NCBI RefSeq assembly: GCF_003234085.1
Contig: NZ_QKSD01000010.1
Span: forward strand, 62,001-126,000
Source of the DNA: Curtobacterium sp. MCPF17_052
Lineage (GTDB): Bacteria > Actinomycetota > Actinomycetes > Actinomycetales > Microbacteriaceae
Reading direction: 5' to 3'
Length of the DNA stretch: 64,000 bases
Position numbers and translations under genes: made by a program. Within the stretch, counting starts at the first letter, position 1, and each line of letters starts with the position of its first letter. Positions 35,050 through 44,214 of the stretch are shown one piece after another. A model generated the notes under the pieces. That model did no database searches and had not been told where the DNA came from. It worked only from the letters and a program-made list of their open reading frames with translations.

Positions 35050-36060
35050 TCATACGCCGGAGCCGGCTTGCGTGTTCAACGCGGCCACGTCCACGGCCGC
35101 CTGGTTCTGGTCACGACGGCGGTTGCGCTTCTCGCGCTTGCCGGTCGTCGAGGTGGGGTCGAGGGCGTCGCGGAGACCGTCACCGATCAGGTTCGCCGCG
35201 ATCGCGAAGACCACGAGCGCGCCGGCTGCGAAGTAGAACAGCCACGGGCTGGTCAGCGCGTTGGCCTGGTTCTGCGCGATCAGGGTGCCCAGCGAGACGT
35301 CGGGCGCCTGCACGCCGAAGCCGAAGTAGCTCAGCGTCGTCTCGCCGAGCACCGCGGTGGCGACCTGGATCGTGCCGTCGATGATGAGGAAGGACGCCAC
35401 GTTCGGCAGGATGTGCCGGAAGATGATCCGGAACGGGCCGATCCCCATGTAGCGGGCGGCCCGGACGAACTCGCGTTCCTTGACGGACAGCGTCATCGCC
35501 CGCACCACACGGGCGGTGATCATCCAGCCGAACAGCGTGATGAGCACGACCAGGACCAGCCAGCCGGCGTTCTGGATGCGCGGGCTGATGATCGCGATGA
35601 TGAGGAACGACGGCAGCACGAGCAGCATGTCGACGAAGAACATCACGATGCGGTCGACCCAGCCGCCGAAGTACCCGGCGGCCGCACCCGTGATCGCCGC
35701 GATCGCGGTCGAGAAGACGGCGACGAGCAGGCCGATCAGCAGGCTCTTCTGCATGCCTCGTGCGGTCTGCGCGAACACGTCCTGCCCGATGCCGTTCGTA
35801 CCGAACCAGTGCGCTGCGCTGGGCGGTCGCGTGAACGACGTGTAGTCGATCGCCGAGTACTGCCACGGGCTGACCAGCGGGCCGATGAACGCGAAGGCGA
35901 ACAGCGCCACGACGACGATGACGCCGATGCCGGCGCCGCGGTTCATGAAGAGACGCCGCGTGGTCTGCAGGAACCGGTTGCCCTGCCGCTTCGGACGGGC
36001 CGGGGTGTCGCTCCGTGCGATGAGCGACGGGTCGACGGGTTCGATCCGGGTGTCGGTCAT
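35050..36060 (-). CDS. oligopeptide ABC transporter permease (OppC/DppC type)
   Basis: 336 residues, six membrane helices after a hydrophilic N-terminus. The EAA coupling loop is ARYMGIGPFRIIFRHILPNV near 210; the OppC_N element MNRGAGIGVIVVVALFAF opens the first helix. It starts 1 nt after the oppB-type stop and ends 28 nt before the ATPase gene. Long basic C-terminal tail (GKREKRNRRRDQN). Confidence 0.94.
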   Translation of the reverse strand: MTDTRIEPVDPSLIARSDTPARPKRQGNRFLQTTRRLFMNRGAGIGVIVVVALFAFAFIGPLVSPWQYSAIDYTSFTRPPSAAHWFGTNGIGQDVFAQTARGMQKSLLIGLLVAVFSTAIAAITGAAAGYFGGWVDRIVMFFVDMLLVLPSFLIIAIISPRIQNAGWLVLVVLITLFGWMITARVVRAMTLSVKEREFVRAARYMGIGPFRIIFRHILPNVASFLIIDGTIQVATAVLGETTLSYFGFGVQAPDVSLGTLIAQNQANALTSPWLFYFAAGALVVFAIAANLIGDGLRDALDPTSTTGKREKRNRRRDQNQAAVDVAALNTQAGSGV

Positions 36061-36061
36061 G

Positions 36062-37045
36062 TCATGCCCTCCTGACGCGGGGGTCGAGCGCTGCGGTCGC
36101 GACGTCGGCGAGGAACCCGGCGATGAGCACCACCACCGCGGCGAACAGCGTGTACGCCGTCACGACGTTGACGTCGTTGCCGTTCACCGCGTCGATGAAC
36201 CACGAACCGAGCCCGTTCCACGCGAAGATCTTCTCGGTCAGGGTGGCCCCGGTCAGGATGCCGAGGAACCCGTAGGCGAAGAGCGTGGTCATCGGGATGA
36301 GTGCGGTGCGCAGGCCGTGCTTGAACGTGGCACGGCCCCGCGTGAGCCCCTTCGCCCGTGCGGTCCGGAGGAAGTCCGAGCCGAGGACGTCGAGCATGGT
36401 CGCGCGCTGGTAGCGGCTGTAGATGGCGATGAGGCCCACCGCGATCGAGATTGTCGGCAGCAGCAGGTGCGCGCCGCGGTCGACGAGCAGGGTCAACGCC
36501 GATCCGTCGAGTCCGGGCGTCGCTTCGCCGGTGAAGTTGATGAGTTGGCTGCCGGCGTCCTGGTTCAGCTTGGTCGCACCGATCTTCAGGAACACGGCGG
36601 TCAGGAACACGGGTGTCGAGAACAGCACGATCGAGATCGCGGCGCTCACCCGGTCCGAGATCTGGTACTGCCGGATCGCGTTCCACACGCCGACGAGCAC
36701 GCCGAGCACGATGCCGGCGATCGACCCGACGAGCAGCAGTCGGAGGCTCACCCCGAGCCGCGGGAAGAACTGCTCGTTCACCGAGCGGTCCTGGATGGTC
36801 TGCCCGAGGTCACCGTGCACGACGCCGTCGAGCCAGTGGGTGTACCGGATCACCACGGGGGTCTTGTCGTTGACGCCGATGTCGTCGAGCTTGGCGTCGA
36901 TGACCTGGGCGGACGGCGCGGGGTTCCGCTCCGCGTAGACGGAGCGGGGGCTGAACGTCGCTGACGCGAGGAAGTAGGTCAGCGAGGTCGCGAGGAACAC
37001 GAGCACGACGTAGTACACGAATCGACGCGCCAGGAAGCGGATCAT
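36062..37045 (-). CDS. oligopeptide ABC transporter permease (OppB/DppB type)
   Basis: 327 residues, six membrane helices. N-terminal MIRFLARRFVYYVVLVFLAT is the usual OppB start; the EAA loop is FLRTARAKGLTRGRATFKHG near 225. ATG 37045 was preferred; an in-frame ATG at 37057 (MVASMIRF) is equally possible. It is divergent from its probable binding-protein gene at 37190, so the 130-bp gap likely controls both directions. Confidence 0.93.
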   Translation of the reverse strand: MIRFLARRFVYYVVLVFLATSLTYFLASATFSPRSVYAERNPAPSAQVIDAKLDDIGVNDKTPVVIRYTHWLDGVVHGDLGQTIQDRSVNEQFFPRLGVSLRLLLVGSIAGIVLGVLVGVWNAIRQYQISDRVSAAISIVLFSTPVFLTAVFLKIGATKLNQDAGSQLINFTGEATPGLDGSALTLLVDRGAHLLLPTISIAVGLIAIYSRYQRATMLDVLGSDFLRTARAKGLTRGRATFKHGLRTALIPMTTLFAYGFLGILTGATLTEKIFAWNGLGSWFIDAVNGNDVNVVTAYTLFAAVVVLIAGFLADVATAALDPRVRRA

Positions 37046-37189
37046 GGAGGCCACCATAGAGCCTCGTTTGTTTCCGGTACATGTCGCGCCACGGCCGGGC
37101 TCGTAACGAAAGTACGTCGGATGCAGAAAAAGCGCTCTACCCCCGCTGGGGGGCCCTAGGCTCAACGACAACTTCCAGAGGGGAACGAA

Positions 37190-38872
37190 ATGAAGCACAG
37201 GAAAGTCATCGTGGTGACGGCGGCCCTCGCCGGCATCGCACTCGCCGTGACCGGTTGCTCCGGCGGCTCGGGTGGATCCGGCGGGTCCGCCTCGGACGAC
37301 TCGGGCAAGAAGACGCTGCCGACCTCGGCACAGATCAACGCGAAGCCCGTCTCGGACCTGGAAGACGGCGGCACGCTGCGTCTGCCGATCTCGCAGTGGG
37401 TCTCGCAGTGGAACTACAACCAGCTCGACGGTCCACTCGTCGACGCGTCGACGATCGAACAGGCGACGATGCCGTTCATCTACACCATCGACGGCAAGGG
37501 GGCCCCGACGCTCAACACCGACTACGTGTCGAAGGCCGAGGTCACGAACGACGACCCGCTCACGATCTCGTACACGATCAATGACGACGCCCAGTGGAGC
37601 GACGGCTCGGAGATCACCTGGCGTGACTTCGAGAACGAGTGGAAGACCACCAACGGCAAGGACAAGGCGTACCTCATCGCCGGCTCGACCGGCTATGAGG
37701 ACATCTCCTCCGTCACCAAGGGCGCGACCGACAAGGACGTCGTTGTCGAGTTCGCCACGCCGTTCTCGGACTGGAAGTCCCTGTTCAGCCCGCTGTACCC
37801 GGCCAGCCAGACCAGTACGCCGGACCAGTTCAACAACGGGTACAAGGGCAAGGTCCCGGTCTCGTCCGGTCCGTACGAGATCACCGACCTGAACGAGACC
37901 GCCGGCACCGTCACGATGAAGCCGGACGACAACTGGTGGGGCGACAAGCCGAAGCTCGACCAGGTGATCTTCCGGTCGTTGGACGGCAACGCCGACGTCG
38001 ACGCGTACCTCAACAAGGAGATCGACTCCGTCCTCACGACGACGTCGGAGCGCTTCGACCGGGTGAAGAAGGTGAAGAACTCGAAGATCCTCGCCTCGAC
38101 GTCCGCGCAGTACACCCACGTGGACTTCTCGTCGAACGGTCTGCTCAAGGACAAGCAGCTCCGGCTGGCGATCCAGCACGGTGTGAACCGTGACGCCCTG
38201 GCCCAGGTCATCGGCGGCACCCTGCCCTACAAGCTCGGCACGCTCGACAACCACCTGTTCCTGTCCACGGACAAGGGCTACAAGTCGAACATCAAGCCGA
38301 ACGCCACCTTCGACGTCGAGAAGGCGAAGAAGCTCCTGGACGACGACGGGTGGAAGACCGACGGCGCCTACCGCTCGAAGGGCGGCAAGCAGCTGGCGAT
38401 CGCCATCACGATCCCGTCCGGAGCCCCGGTGTCGCAGCAGCTGGCGCAGGTCATGCAGCAGCAGCTGAAGGAGATCGGCGTCAAGCTCACCCTGAAGTCG
38501 GTCGCCACGGACGACTTCTTCGAGCAGTACGTCACCCCGGGCAACTACGACATGACGATCTTCGTCTGGGGCGGCACCGGCTTCCACTCCAGCTCCGCGA
38601 CGATCTACACCTCGGGTGCCACCGGGCAGAACTACGGCCGTGTCAGCTCGGGAGCGATCGACAAGCTGACGAAGCAGGCGCTGTCCGAGCCGGACTCGGA
38701 CAAGGCCAACGCCATCTGGAACAAGATCGACAAGCAGGTCTGGTCGATCGGACACTCGATGCCGATCACCGCGAAGCCCGCGCTGGTCGCCCAGAACCCG
38801 AAGCTCGCCAACTACGGCGCGTTCGCTGGTGCGCAGAACATCGACTGGACGAAGGTCGGCTTCACCAAGTAG
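37190..38872 (+). CDS. ABC transporter solute-binding lipoprotein, family 5 (oligopeptide)
   Basis: 560 residues. Lipoprotein signal ending AVTGC (Cys near 23) and a Gly/Ser spacer, then the SBP_bac_5 fold: SDGSEITWRDFENEWKTT near 130, VSSGPYEITDLNETAG near 222, and LRLAIQHGVNRDALAQVIGG near 325. AGAGGGG (37177-37183) is 6 nt before the ATG, and TAGGCT (37157-37162) is the -10, giving a leader of about 20 nt. It probably feeds peptides to the divergent permease-ATPase operon. Confidence 0.94.
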   Translation: MKHRKVIVVTAALAGIALAVTGCSGGSGGSGGSASDDSGKKTLPTSAQINAKPVSDLEDGGTLRLPISQWVSQWNYNQLDGPLVDASTIEQATMPFIYTIDGKGAPTLNTDYVSKAEVTNDDPLTISYTINDDAQWSDGSEITWRDFENEWKTTNGKDKAYLIAGSTGYEDISSVTKGATDKDVVVEFATPFSDWKSLFSPLYPASQTSTPDQFNNGYKGKVPVSSGPYEITDLNETAGTVTMKPDDNWWGDKPKLDQVIFRSLDGNADVDAYLNKEIDSVLTTTSERFDRVKKVKNSKILASTSAQYTHVDFSSNGLLKDKQLRLAIQHGVNRDALAQVIGGTLPYKLGTLDNHLFLSTDKGYKSNIKPNATFDVEKAKKLLDDDGWKTDGAYRSKGGKQLAIAITIPSGAPVSQQLAQVMQQQLKEIGVKLTLKSVATDDFFEQYVTPGNYDMTIFVWGGTGFHSSSATIYTSGATGQNYGRVSSGAIDKLTKQALSEPDSDKANAIWNKIDKQVWSIGHSMPITAKPALVAQNPKLANYGAFAGAQNIDWTKVGFTK

Positions 38873-38893
38873 CCACCGACTGACGGTCAGCGA

Positions 38894-38920
38894 GGGGTCG
38901 GACGCACTGCGTCCGGCCCC
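38894..38920. terminator. terminator of the solute-binding protein gene
   Basis: 13-bp stem (38894-38906 / 38908-38920) with one T-G wobble, followed by TTC; about 20 nt past the stop. Confidence 0.75.
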
Positions 38921-39013
38921 TTCGTCGTCCCGGTTCCGTCCGGTGTGCGCTCTCGCAGGACATGCACGGTGCAGTCCCCGTCGCATCGGCTGCCCGGACC
39001 GTACTGTTGCCCC

Positions 39014-39493
39014 ATGGCCATCCCCGACACTGGCACTGCGGCACCCGGCTTCACCCTCCCCGGCATGATCGTTCGCGACGGTGTCCGCACCGACGCGGAG
39101 TACTCGCTCGCGGCCCAGGTGGGCCGTCCGGTGGTCCTCGCCTTCTACCCCGGTGACGCCACCCCCGTCTGCACCGCGCAGCTCTGCTCCTACCAGCAGG
39201 AACTCGACGACTTCCGCGACCTCGGAGCCGTGGTCTGGGGCATCAGCCCGCAGGGCCTCGACTCGCACGAGGGCTTCGCCCGGAACGCGTCGCTCTCCTT
39301 CCCACTGCTCTCCGACGTCGCCGGTGACGTCGTCCGCGCCTACGGCGTCCACGTGCCCGGCCTCGGCCTCCGCCGCTCCGTCTTCGTCATCGGTCCGGAC
39401 GGCCTGGTGCGCTGGCGGCACGTGGGCCTGGTCGGCCTCCGCTTCCCGCGCGCCGAGGTCATCCGTGACCAGATCGAGCAACTCGTCGAATGA
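39014..39493 (+). CDS. peroxiredoxin (AhpC/TSA, BCP-like)
   Basis: Thiol peroxidase of 159 residues, reduces hydroperoxides. Peroxidatic site FYPGDATPVCTAQLCSYQQE near 45-64, with Cys at PVC and a second Cys five residues later (the BCP-type intrahelical disulfide arrangement). Arg/Trp support residues follow (FVIGPDGLVRWRHVG). ATG 39014 is 6 nt after TACTGT (39002-39007), so leaderless. It is a single-gene unit between the two opp loci. Confidence 0.92.
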   Translation: MAIPDTGTAAPGFTLPGMIVRDGVRTDAEYSLAAQVGRPVVLAFYPGDATPVCTAQLCSYQQELDDFRDLGAVVWGISPQGLDSHEGFARNASLSFPLLSDVAGDVVRAYGVHVPGLGLRRSVFVIGPDGLVRWRHVGLVGLRFPRAEVIRDQIEQLVE

Positions 39494-39672
39494 GGCGTTG
39501 ACAGGCGGGACCGACGGGGTGACGATGATTGCCCTGTAGACCTCCGGGTTCGCCTCCCCGGGACATCGGGTCTCCTGCCGGTACGTGCTCGGCCTGTCTG
39601 GTCCGCTCGGTGGGTGGTCCCGGGGAGGCGCTCTCGTCGCCCGTCGATGCGGTGTCTCCTAGGCTTGCCCCC

Positions 39673-40236
39673 ATGCCCGAACGGACAGCGCCCACCCGGA
39701 TCGTCGCGACCAACATGCGACGCTTCGCCGTCGCACTCTGGGTCGTCGCCGTCGCGCTCGTCGTCATCGGACTCGTCACGAACGGCCTCCGCGCCGCGTG
39801 GCTGGTGCCGGTGCCGTCCCTCTTCACCGCCTGGTTCGCCTGGGTCGTGCTCTGGCGTCCGCGCATCGAGCTGACCGAGGACGAGCTGGTCGTCGTCGAC
39901 GTCCGCCGCACCACCCGCTTCGCCTGGCGCCGCGTGCAGGACGTCCGGTCGAAGTACGGGCTCGAGGTCGTCACCGACCAGGGCGAACAGCGGGTCTGGA
40001 TCGCGCCGCGTCCGACGGCCCGGCTCGCGATCGAACGGCCGGGAGGCGCGGTGCCGCTCAGCGTCGCCGCTGCGGCGGACGAGATGCGTGCGCGGGTGCC
40101 CGCCGCGGTCACGTACGACGGCGCTCCCCCGGCGACGGTCACGGCGGCTCCGATCGTGCACCGCGTGCACGGCTGGGCGATCGTCGCCCTCGTCGTCCTC
40201 GGGATCGCCGGAAGCCTGGCCGGCGCGCGCCTCTGA
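39673..40236 (+). CDS. PH-domain membrane protein
   Basis: 187 residues. Two membrane helices (about 12-60, RFAVALWVVAVALVVIGLVT and SLFTAWFAWVVLW), then a bacterial PH-like domain (RIELTEDELVVVDVRRTTRF, RRVQDVRSKYGLEVV), and a last helix (GWAIVALVVLGIAGSLAG). Function unknown. ATG 39673 lies 7 nt after TAGGCT (39660-39665), leaderless. Confidence 0.85.
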   Translation: MPERTAPTRIVATNMRRFAVALWVVAVALVVIGLVTNGLRAAWLVPVPSLFTAWFAWVVLWRPRIELTEDELVVVDVRRTTRFAWRRVQDVRSKYGLEVVTDQGEQRVWIAPRPTARLAIERPGGAVPLSVAAAADEMRARVPAAVTYDGAPPATVTAAPIVHRVHGWAIVALVVLGIAGSLAGARL

Positions 40237-40320
40237 CCTGACCGACACCGCGGTCGACCACCGGTCCGGACCCGGTGTGTTCGTCGTGGGGCGGGCCTGG
40301 CGCCCGACACCCGGAACGAC

Positions 40321-40355
40321 GGAACGCGCCGTCCCGAGGCGGGGCGGCGCGTTCC
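40321..40355. terminator. bidirectional terminator
   Basis: 15-bp stem (40321-40335 / 40341-40355) with one wobble pair, 5-nt loop, between the convergent PH-domain gene and the second opp operon. Confidence 0.85.
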
Positions 40356-40376
40356 TCGTGTTGCGGACTCTGCGGG

Positions 40377-42119
40377 TCAGCGACCGAACTCGAAGCCGGC
40401 GCCGGGGATGGCGGCCAGCAGGTCCTTCGTGTACTGCTCACGCGGGTTGGCGAAGACCTCATCGGTCGTCGCCTTCTCGACGATCTGGCCCTTGCGCATC
40501 ACGCACACGTTGTCCGCGACCAGACGGACCACCGCGAGGTCGTGGGTGATGAACAGGTAGGTCAGGCCGAGCTCGGACTGCAGCTCGGTCAGCAGGTCCA
40601 GGATCTGGCCCTGCACGAGCACGTCGAGCGCGGAGACCGCCTCGTCGAGGACGATGACCTCGGGCTTGAGCGCCAGCGCACGCGCGACGGCGATGCGCTG
40701 CCGCTGTCCACCGGACAGCTCGCTCGGGTACCGGTTCACCATCGACTTCGGCAGGGCCACCTGGTCGAGCAGTTCGAGGACCCGCGCACGACGCGAGGCC
40801 TTGTCGCCGACCTTGTGCGTGCTCAGGGGCTCGGCGATCGTGTTCCCGACGTTGTACATCGGGTCCAGCGAGCCGTACGGATCCTGGAACACGGGCTGGA
40901 CGCGGCGACGGAAGTCGAACAGGTCCTTGCCCTTGAGTGCACCGATGTCGATGCCGTCGAACTGCACCGAACCGGACGTGATCGACTCGAGCTGCAGGAC
41001 GAGCTTCGCGACGGTCGACTTGCCCGACCCGGACTCGCCGACGAGCGCCGTGGTGGTGCCCTTCGGGATCGCGAACGAGACGCCGTCGACGGCCCTGAGC
41101 TCGCGGGTCGCCATGCCCTGACCACGCAGCTTGTAGACCTTCTGCAGGTCCTTGACGACGATGAGGTCCTCGGCGGGCCTGCTCTCGCGCTCGTGGGCGC
41201 GGGCCAGGAGTTCGTCGTCCTCGCTGCCGGTGTCGGCGATCGCGACCGACTGGTGCTGCACCTTCGACTGGATACGACGGCTCGCGAGCGACGGTGCCGC
41301 GGCGACGAGGCGCTGCGTGTACGGGTGCTGCGGGTTCGCCAGGATCTCCTTGGACGGACCGGCCTCGACGACCTGGCCCTTGTACATCACCACGAGCTTC
41401 TCGGCACGCTCGGCGGCGAGGCCGAGGTCGTGGGTGATGAACAGGACCGAGGTGCCGAAGTCGCGCGTCAGGCTCTCGAGGTGGTCGAGGATGACGCGCT
41501 GCACGGTGACGTCGAGGGCCGAGGTCGGCTCGTCGGCGATGAGCAGCTTCGGGCGGCTGGACAGACCGATGCCGATGAGCACACGCTGACGCATGCCGCC
41601 GGAGAACTCGTGCGGGTACTGCTTCAGACGGCTCTCGGCGTCACCGAGTCCGGCCTCCTGCAGGACCTCGACGGCCCGGGCACGGATCGCGGACTTGCCG
41701 GTCGCCATGCCGTTCGCCTTGATGGCCTCTTCGACTTGGAACCCGATCTTCCAGAGCGGGTTGAGGTTCGACATCGGGTCCTGGGGGACGTACCCGATCT
41801 CGGTCCCGCGGATCTCGGCCATCTGCTTCTCGGTCAGGCCGACGAGCTCGCGCCCGTTCAGCTTGATCGATCCGCCGGTGATCTGGCCGGTGCCGGGCAG
41901 GAGCTTGATGATGGCCTGGGCGCTGGTGGACTTGCCGGAACCGGACTCCCCCACGATCGCCAGGCGCTCGCCCTGCTCGAGCGTCATGTTCACGCCGCGG
42001 ACGGCCTGCACCAGACCGGACTGCGTCTTGAAGCCGACGTGCAGGTCGGTGATCTCCAGCAGCGGGGCGCCGGGTGTGCCGGACGCCTTGGCGTTCGGCT
42101 CGGTGAGTGTCTCGCTCAT
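40377..42119 (-). CDS. second oligopeptide ABC transporter, fused double ATPase
   Basis: 580 residues, two NBDs. NBD1: [11 protein letters not shown] near 58, [28 protein letters not shown]2: [11 protein letters not shown] near 355, [25 protein letters not shown]. Walker B of NBD2 reads DEA instead of DEP. Unlike the first fused ATPase it has a short linker and no Cys-rich motif after either half. Its start overlaps the oppC-type stop as ATGA; it ends the operon. Confidence 0.94.
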   Translation of the reverse strand: MSETLTEPNAKASGTPGAPLLEITDLHVGFKTQSGLVQAVRGVNMTLEQGERLAIVGESGSGKSTSAQAIIKLLPGTGQITGGSIKLNGRELVGLTEKQMAEIRGTEIGYVPQDPMSNLNPLWKIGFQVEEAIKANGMATGKSAIRARAVEVLQEAGLGDAESRLKQYPHEFSGGMRQRVLIGIGLSSRPKLLIADEPTSALDVTVQRVILDHLESLTRDFGTSVLFITHDLGLAAERAEKLVVMYKGQVVEAGPSKEILANPQHPYTQRLVAAAPSLASRRIQSKVQHQSVAIADTGSEDDELLARAHERESRPAEDLIVVKDLQKVYKLRGQGMATRELRAVDGVSFAIPKGTTTALVGESGSGKSTVAKLVLQLESITSGSVQFDGIDIGALKGKDLFDFRRRVQPVFQDPYGSLDPMYNVGNTIAEPLSTHKVGDKASRRARVLELLDQVALPKSMVNRYPSELSGGQRQRIAVARALALKPEVIVLDEAVSALDVLVQGQILDLLTELQSELGLTYLFITHDLAVVRLVADNVCVMRKGQIVEKATTDEVFANPREQYTKDLLAAIPGAGFEFGR

Positions 42120-43066
42120 CGGCGGGCCCTCGCCTTCGGGTCGAGCGCGTCGCGGACCACGTCACCGAGGAGGAGGAACGCGAGCACGGTGATGGACAGT
42201 GCGGCGGACGGCCAGAAGATCGTCGACGGGCTGGTGCGGATCGACGACTGTGCGGCGTTGATGTCGAGACCCCAGCTGAGTGCCGACGCCGGCAGACCGA
42301 TGCCGAGGAACGACAGGGTCGCCTCGGCCACGATGAACGTGCCGAGGGAGACCGTCGCGACGACGATGACCGGTGCGAGCGAGTTCGGGATGACGTGGCG
42401 CACGAGCGTGGTGAAGCGGCTGACGCCGAGCGCCGCGGAGGCGGTGACGTAGTCGGCCTGCTTCGCGCTGAGCACGGCACCGCGCATGATGCGGGCAATC
42501 TGCGGCCAGGCGAAGACGGCGAGCACGAGCGACACCGTCACGGCGTTCCGCGCCGGGAGCACCGACATGAAGACGATCGCGCCGAGGACGGTCGGGATCG
42601 AGAAGAACACGTCACCGATGCGCGAGACGATCGTGTCGAGCCAGCCACCGTAGAACCCGGCGAGGGCACCGATGACGACGCCGACGATCGTGACGAGCAC
42701 GGTCGCGAGCAGGCCGACGATGAGCGAGTTCTGCGCACCCCAGATGACGCGGGCGTACACGTCGTAGCCCTGCCGCGTGAAGCCGAGCAGGTGACCGGCA
42801 CGCGGGCCCTCGTTGCTGTCGTCGAGGTTCGCGGCGCGCGGGTCCAGGTGCGTGAACAGCCCGGGTGCGATCGCGACGACGATGATCAGCAGGATGAGGA
42901 CCGACGAGATCCAGAACGTGGGGCGGCGACGCATGGACTCCCACGCGTCGGTCCACAGCGAACGGGTCTTCTCGTCCTCGTTGACCTGGTCGACCGCCAG
43001 GAGCGGAGTCTCCTCGATCGGCGCGACGTAGTGCGTCGCCGAACGGGGTTCGGTGTTACTTGGCAT
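42116..43066 (-). CDS. second oligopeptide transporter permease (OppC/DppC type)
   Basis: 316 residues, six membrane helices after a hydrophilic N-terminus (about 50 residues, MRRRPTFWISSVLILLIIVV begins helix 1). EAA loop: ASAALGVSRFTTLVRHVIPN near 215. It overlaps the upstream permease by 11 nt and the downstream ATPase gene by 4 nt, so the three are tightly coupled. Confidence 0.94.
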   Translation of the reverse strand: MPSNTEPRSATHYVAPIEETPLLAVDQVNEDEKTRSLWTDAWESMRRRPTFWISSVLILLIIVVAIAPGLFTHLDPRAANLDDSNEGPRAGHLLGFTRQGYDVYARVIWGAQNSLIVGLLATVLVTIVGVVIGALAGFYGGWLDTIVSRIGDVFFSIPTVLGAIVFMSVLPARNAVTVSLVLAVFAWPQIARIMRGAVLSAKQADYVTASAALGVSRFTTLVRHVIPNSLAPVIVVATVSLGTFIVAEATLSFLGIGLPASALSWGLDINAAQSSIRTSPSTIFWPSAALSITVLAFLLLGDVVRDALDPKARARR

Positions 43067-43985
43067 AGCGGATCCTCGGGTCCAGGACGGCGTAGAGCAG
43101 GTCGACCAGGAGGTTGGCGAGCATGAAGATGATGACCATCACGGCGACGAAGGAGACCACCGTCGGGCCCTCGCCGAGCTTGACGGCCTGGAACACCGTG
43201 CCACCCACGCCGTGGATGTTGAAGATGCCTTCGGTCACGATCGCGCCGACCATCAGGTTGCCGATGTCGACGCCCAGGTAGGTCACGACCGGGATCAGCG
43301 AGTTCCGGAAGATGTGCACCCCGACGACGCGACGACGGGACAGGCCCTTCGCGGTCGCGGTGCGCACGAAGTCGGCGCTCATGTTCTCGGCGACGCTCGC
43401 ACGGGTGAGACGCACGATGTAGGCGAACGACACCGACGCCAGCACGATCGCCGGCAGCACCAGCTCGGACCACGGCGCCTGGCCGGAGACGGTCACGCGG
43501 AACAGGCCGAGGTTGATGCCGAGGACGTACTGCAGCAGGAAGCCGACGACGAAGGTCGGCACCGAGATGAGCAGCAGCGAGACGACGAGGGCCGTCGCGT
43601 CGAACAGCTTGCCCTTGCGGAGACCGGCGACGACACCCACGACGATGCCGGCGACGGCTTCGAAGACGAGTGACAGGATCGCCAGGCGCGCGGTGATCGG
43701 GAAAGCCGCTGCGAGCTGCTGGCTGACCGGCAGGCCCGAGAACGTCGTGCCGAGGTCACCGCGGAACAGGCCGCCGACCCAGAGCAGGTACTGGACGAAG
43801 AACGGCTTGTCGAGGTTGTACTGCTGCCGGATCGCTTCGATCACCTGCGGTGACGGCTGACGGTCACCGAACAGTGCGGCGACCGGGTCCCCGGGCAGCG
43901 AGAACACCATGAAGTAAATGAGGAACGTGGCCCCGAAGAAGACGGGGATGAGCTGCAGGAGGCGCTTGCCGAGGTACCAGAGCAT
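43056..43985 (-). CDS. second oligopeptide transporter permease (OppB/DppB type)
   Basis: 309 residues, six membrane helices; starts MLWYLGKRLLQLIPVFFGAT, the typical OppB opening. EAA loop: FVRTATAKGLSRRRVVGVHI near 200; DPRIRYAK C-terminus. It follows the binding-protein gene after a 229-bp gap that holds a strong hairpin. Confidence 0.94.
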   Translation of the reverse strand: MLWYLGKRLLQLIPVFFGATFLIYFMVFSLPGDPVAALFGDRQPSPQVIEAIRQQYNLDKPFFVQYLLWVGGLFRGDLGTTFSGLPVSQQLAAAFPITARLAILSLVFEAVAGIVVGVVAGLRKGKLFDATALVVSLLLISVPTFVVGFLLQYVLGINLGLFRVTVSGQAPWSELVLPAIVLASVSFAYIVRLTRASVAENMSADFVRTATAKGLSRRRVVGVHIFRNSLIPVVTYLGVDIGNLMVGAIVTEGIFNIHGVGGTVFQAVKLGEGPTVVSFVAVMVIIFMLANLLVDLLYAVLDPRIRYAK

Positions 43986-44121
43986 CAGATCCCTGCCTGG
44001 TTCGCAGCGCGCATGTCGTTCAGGTTCATGTCGTGAGGGGTGGACGGTCCGAGGGTCGGCACGGGTGTCCGGTGCGGGCGGCGGCGCCCGCGTTCGTGGG
44101 GGAAGGTGTGACCGCCGTGGT

Positions 44122-44157
44122 ACGGGGGCTCGGGGACCGTGGTCCCCGAACCCCCGT
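44122..44157. terminator. intra-operon hairpin between binding protein and permease genes
   Basis: 17-bp stem (44122-44138 / 44141-44157) with one mismatch. On the reverse strand it lies 60-95 nt past the binding-protein stop and 137 nt before the permease ATG. A partial terminator here would give more binding protein than permease. Confidence 0.8.
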
Positions 44158-44214
44158 CCGGTTGGCCGCGGAGCAGGATACCTGTCCGCGATGTGTCTCG
44201 CGAGGAGACGGGTG

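Noticed and set aside
36062-39481. 1139-codon minus-strand frame suggesting a giant permease fusion
   Set aside because: Only the last 327 codons are permease; the rest is antisense to the solute-binding and peroxiredoxin genes.
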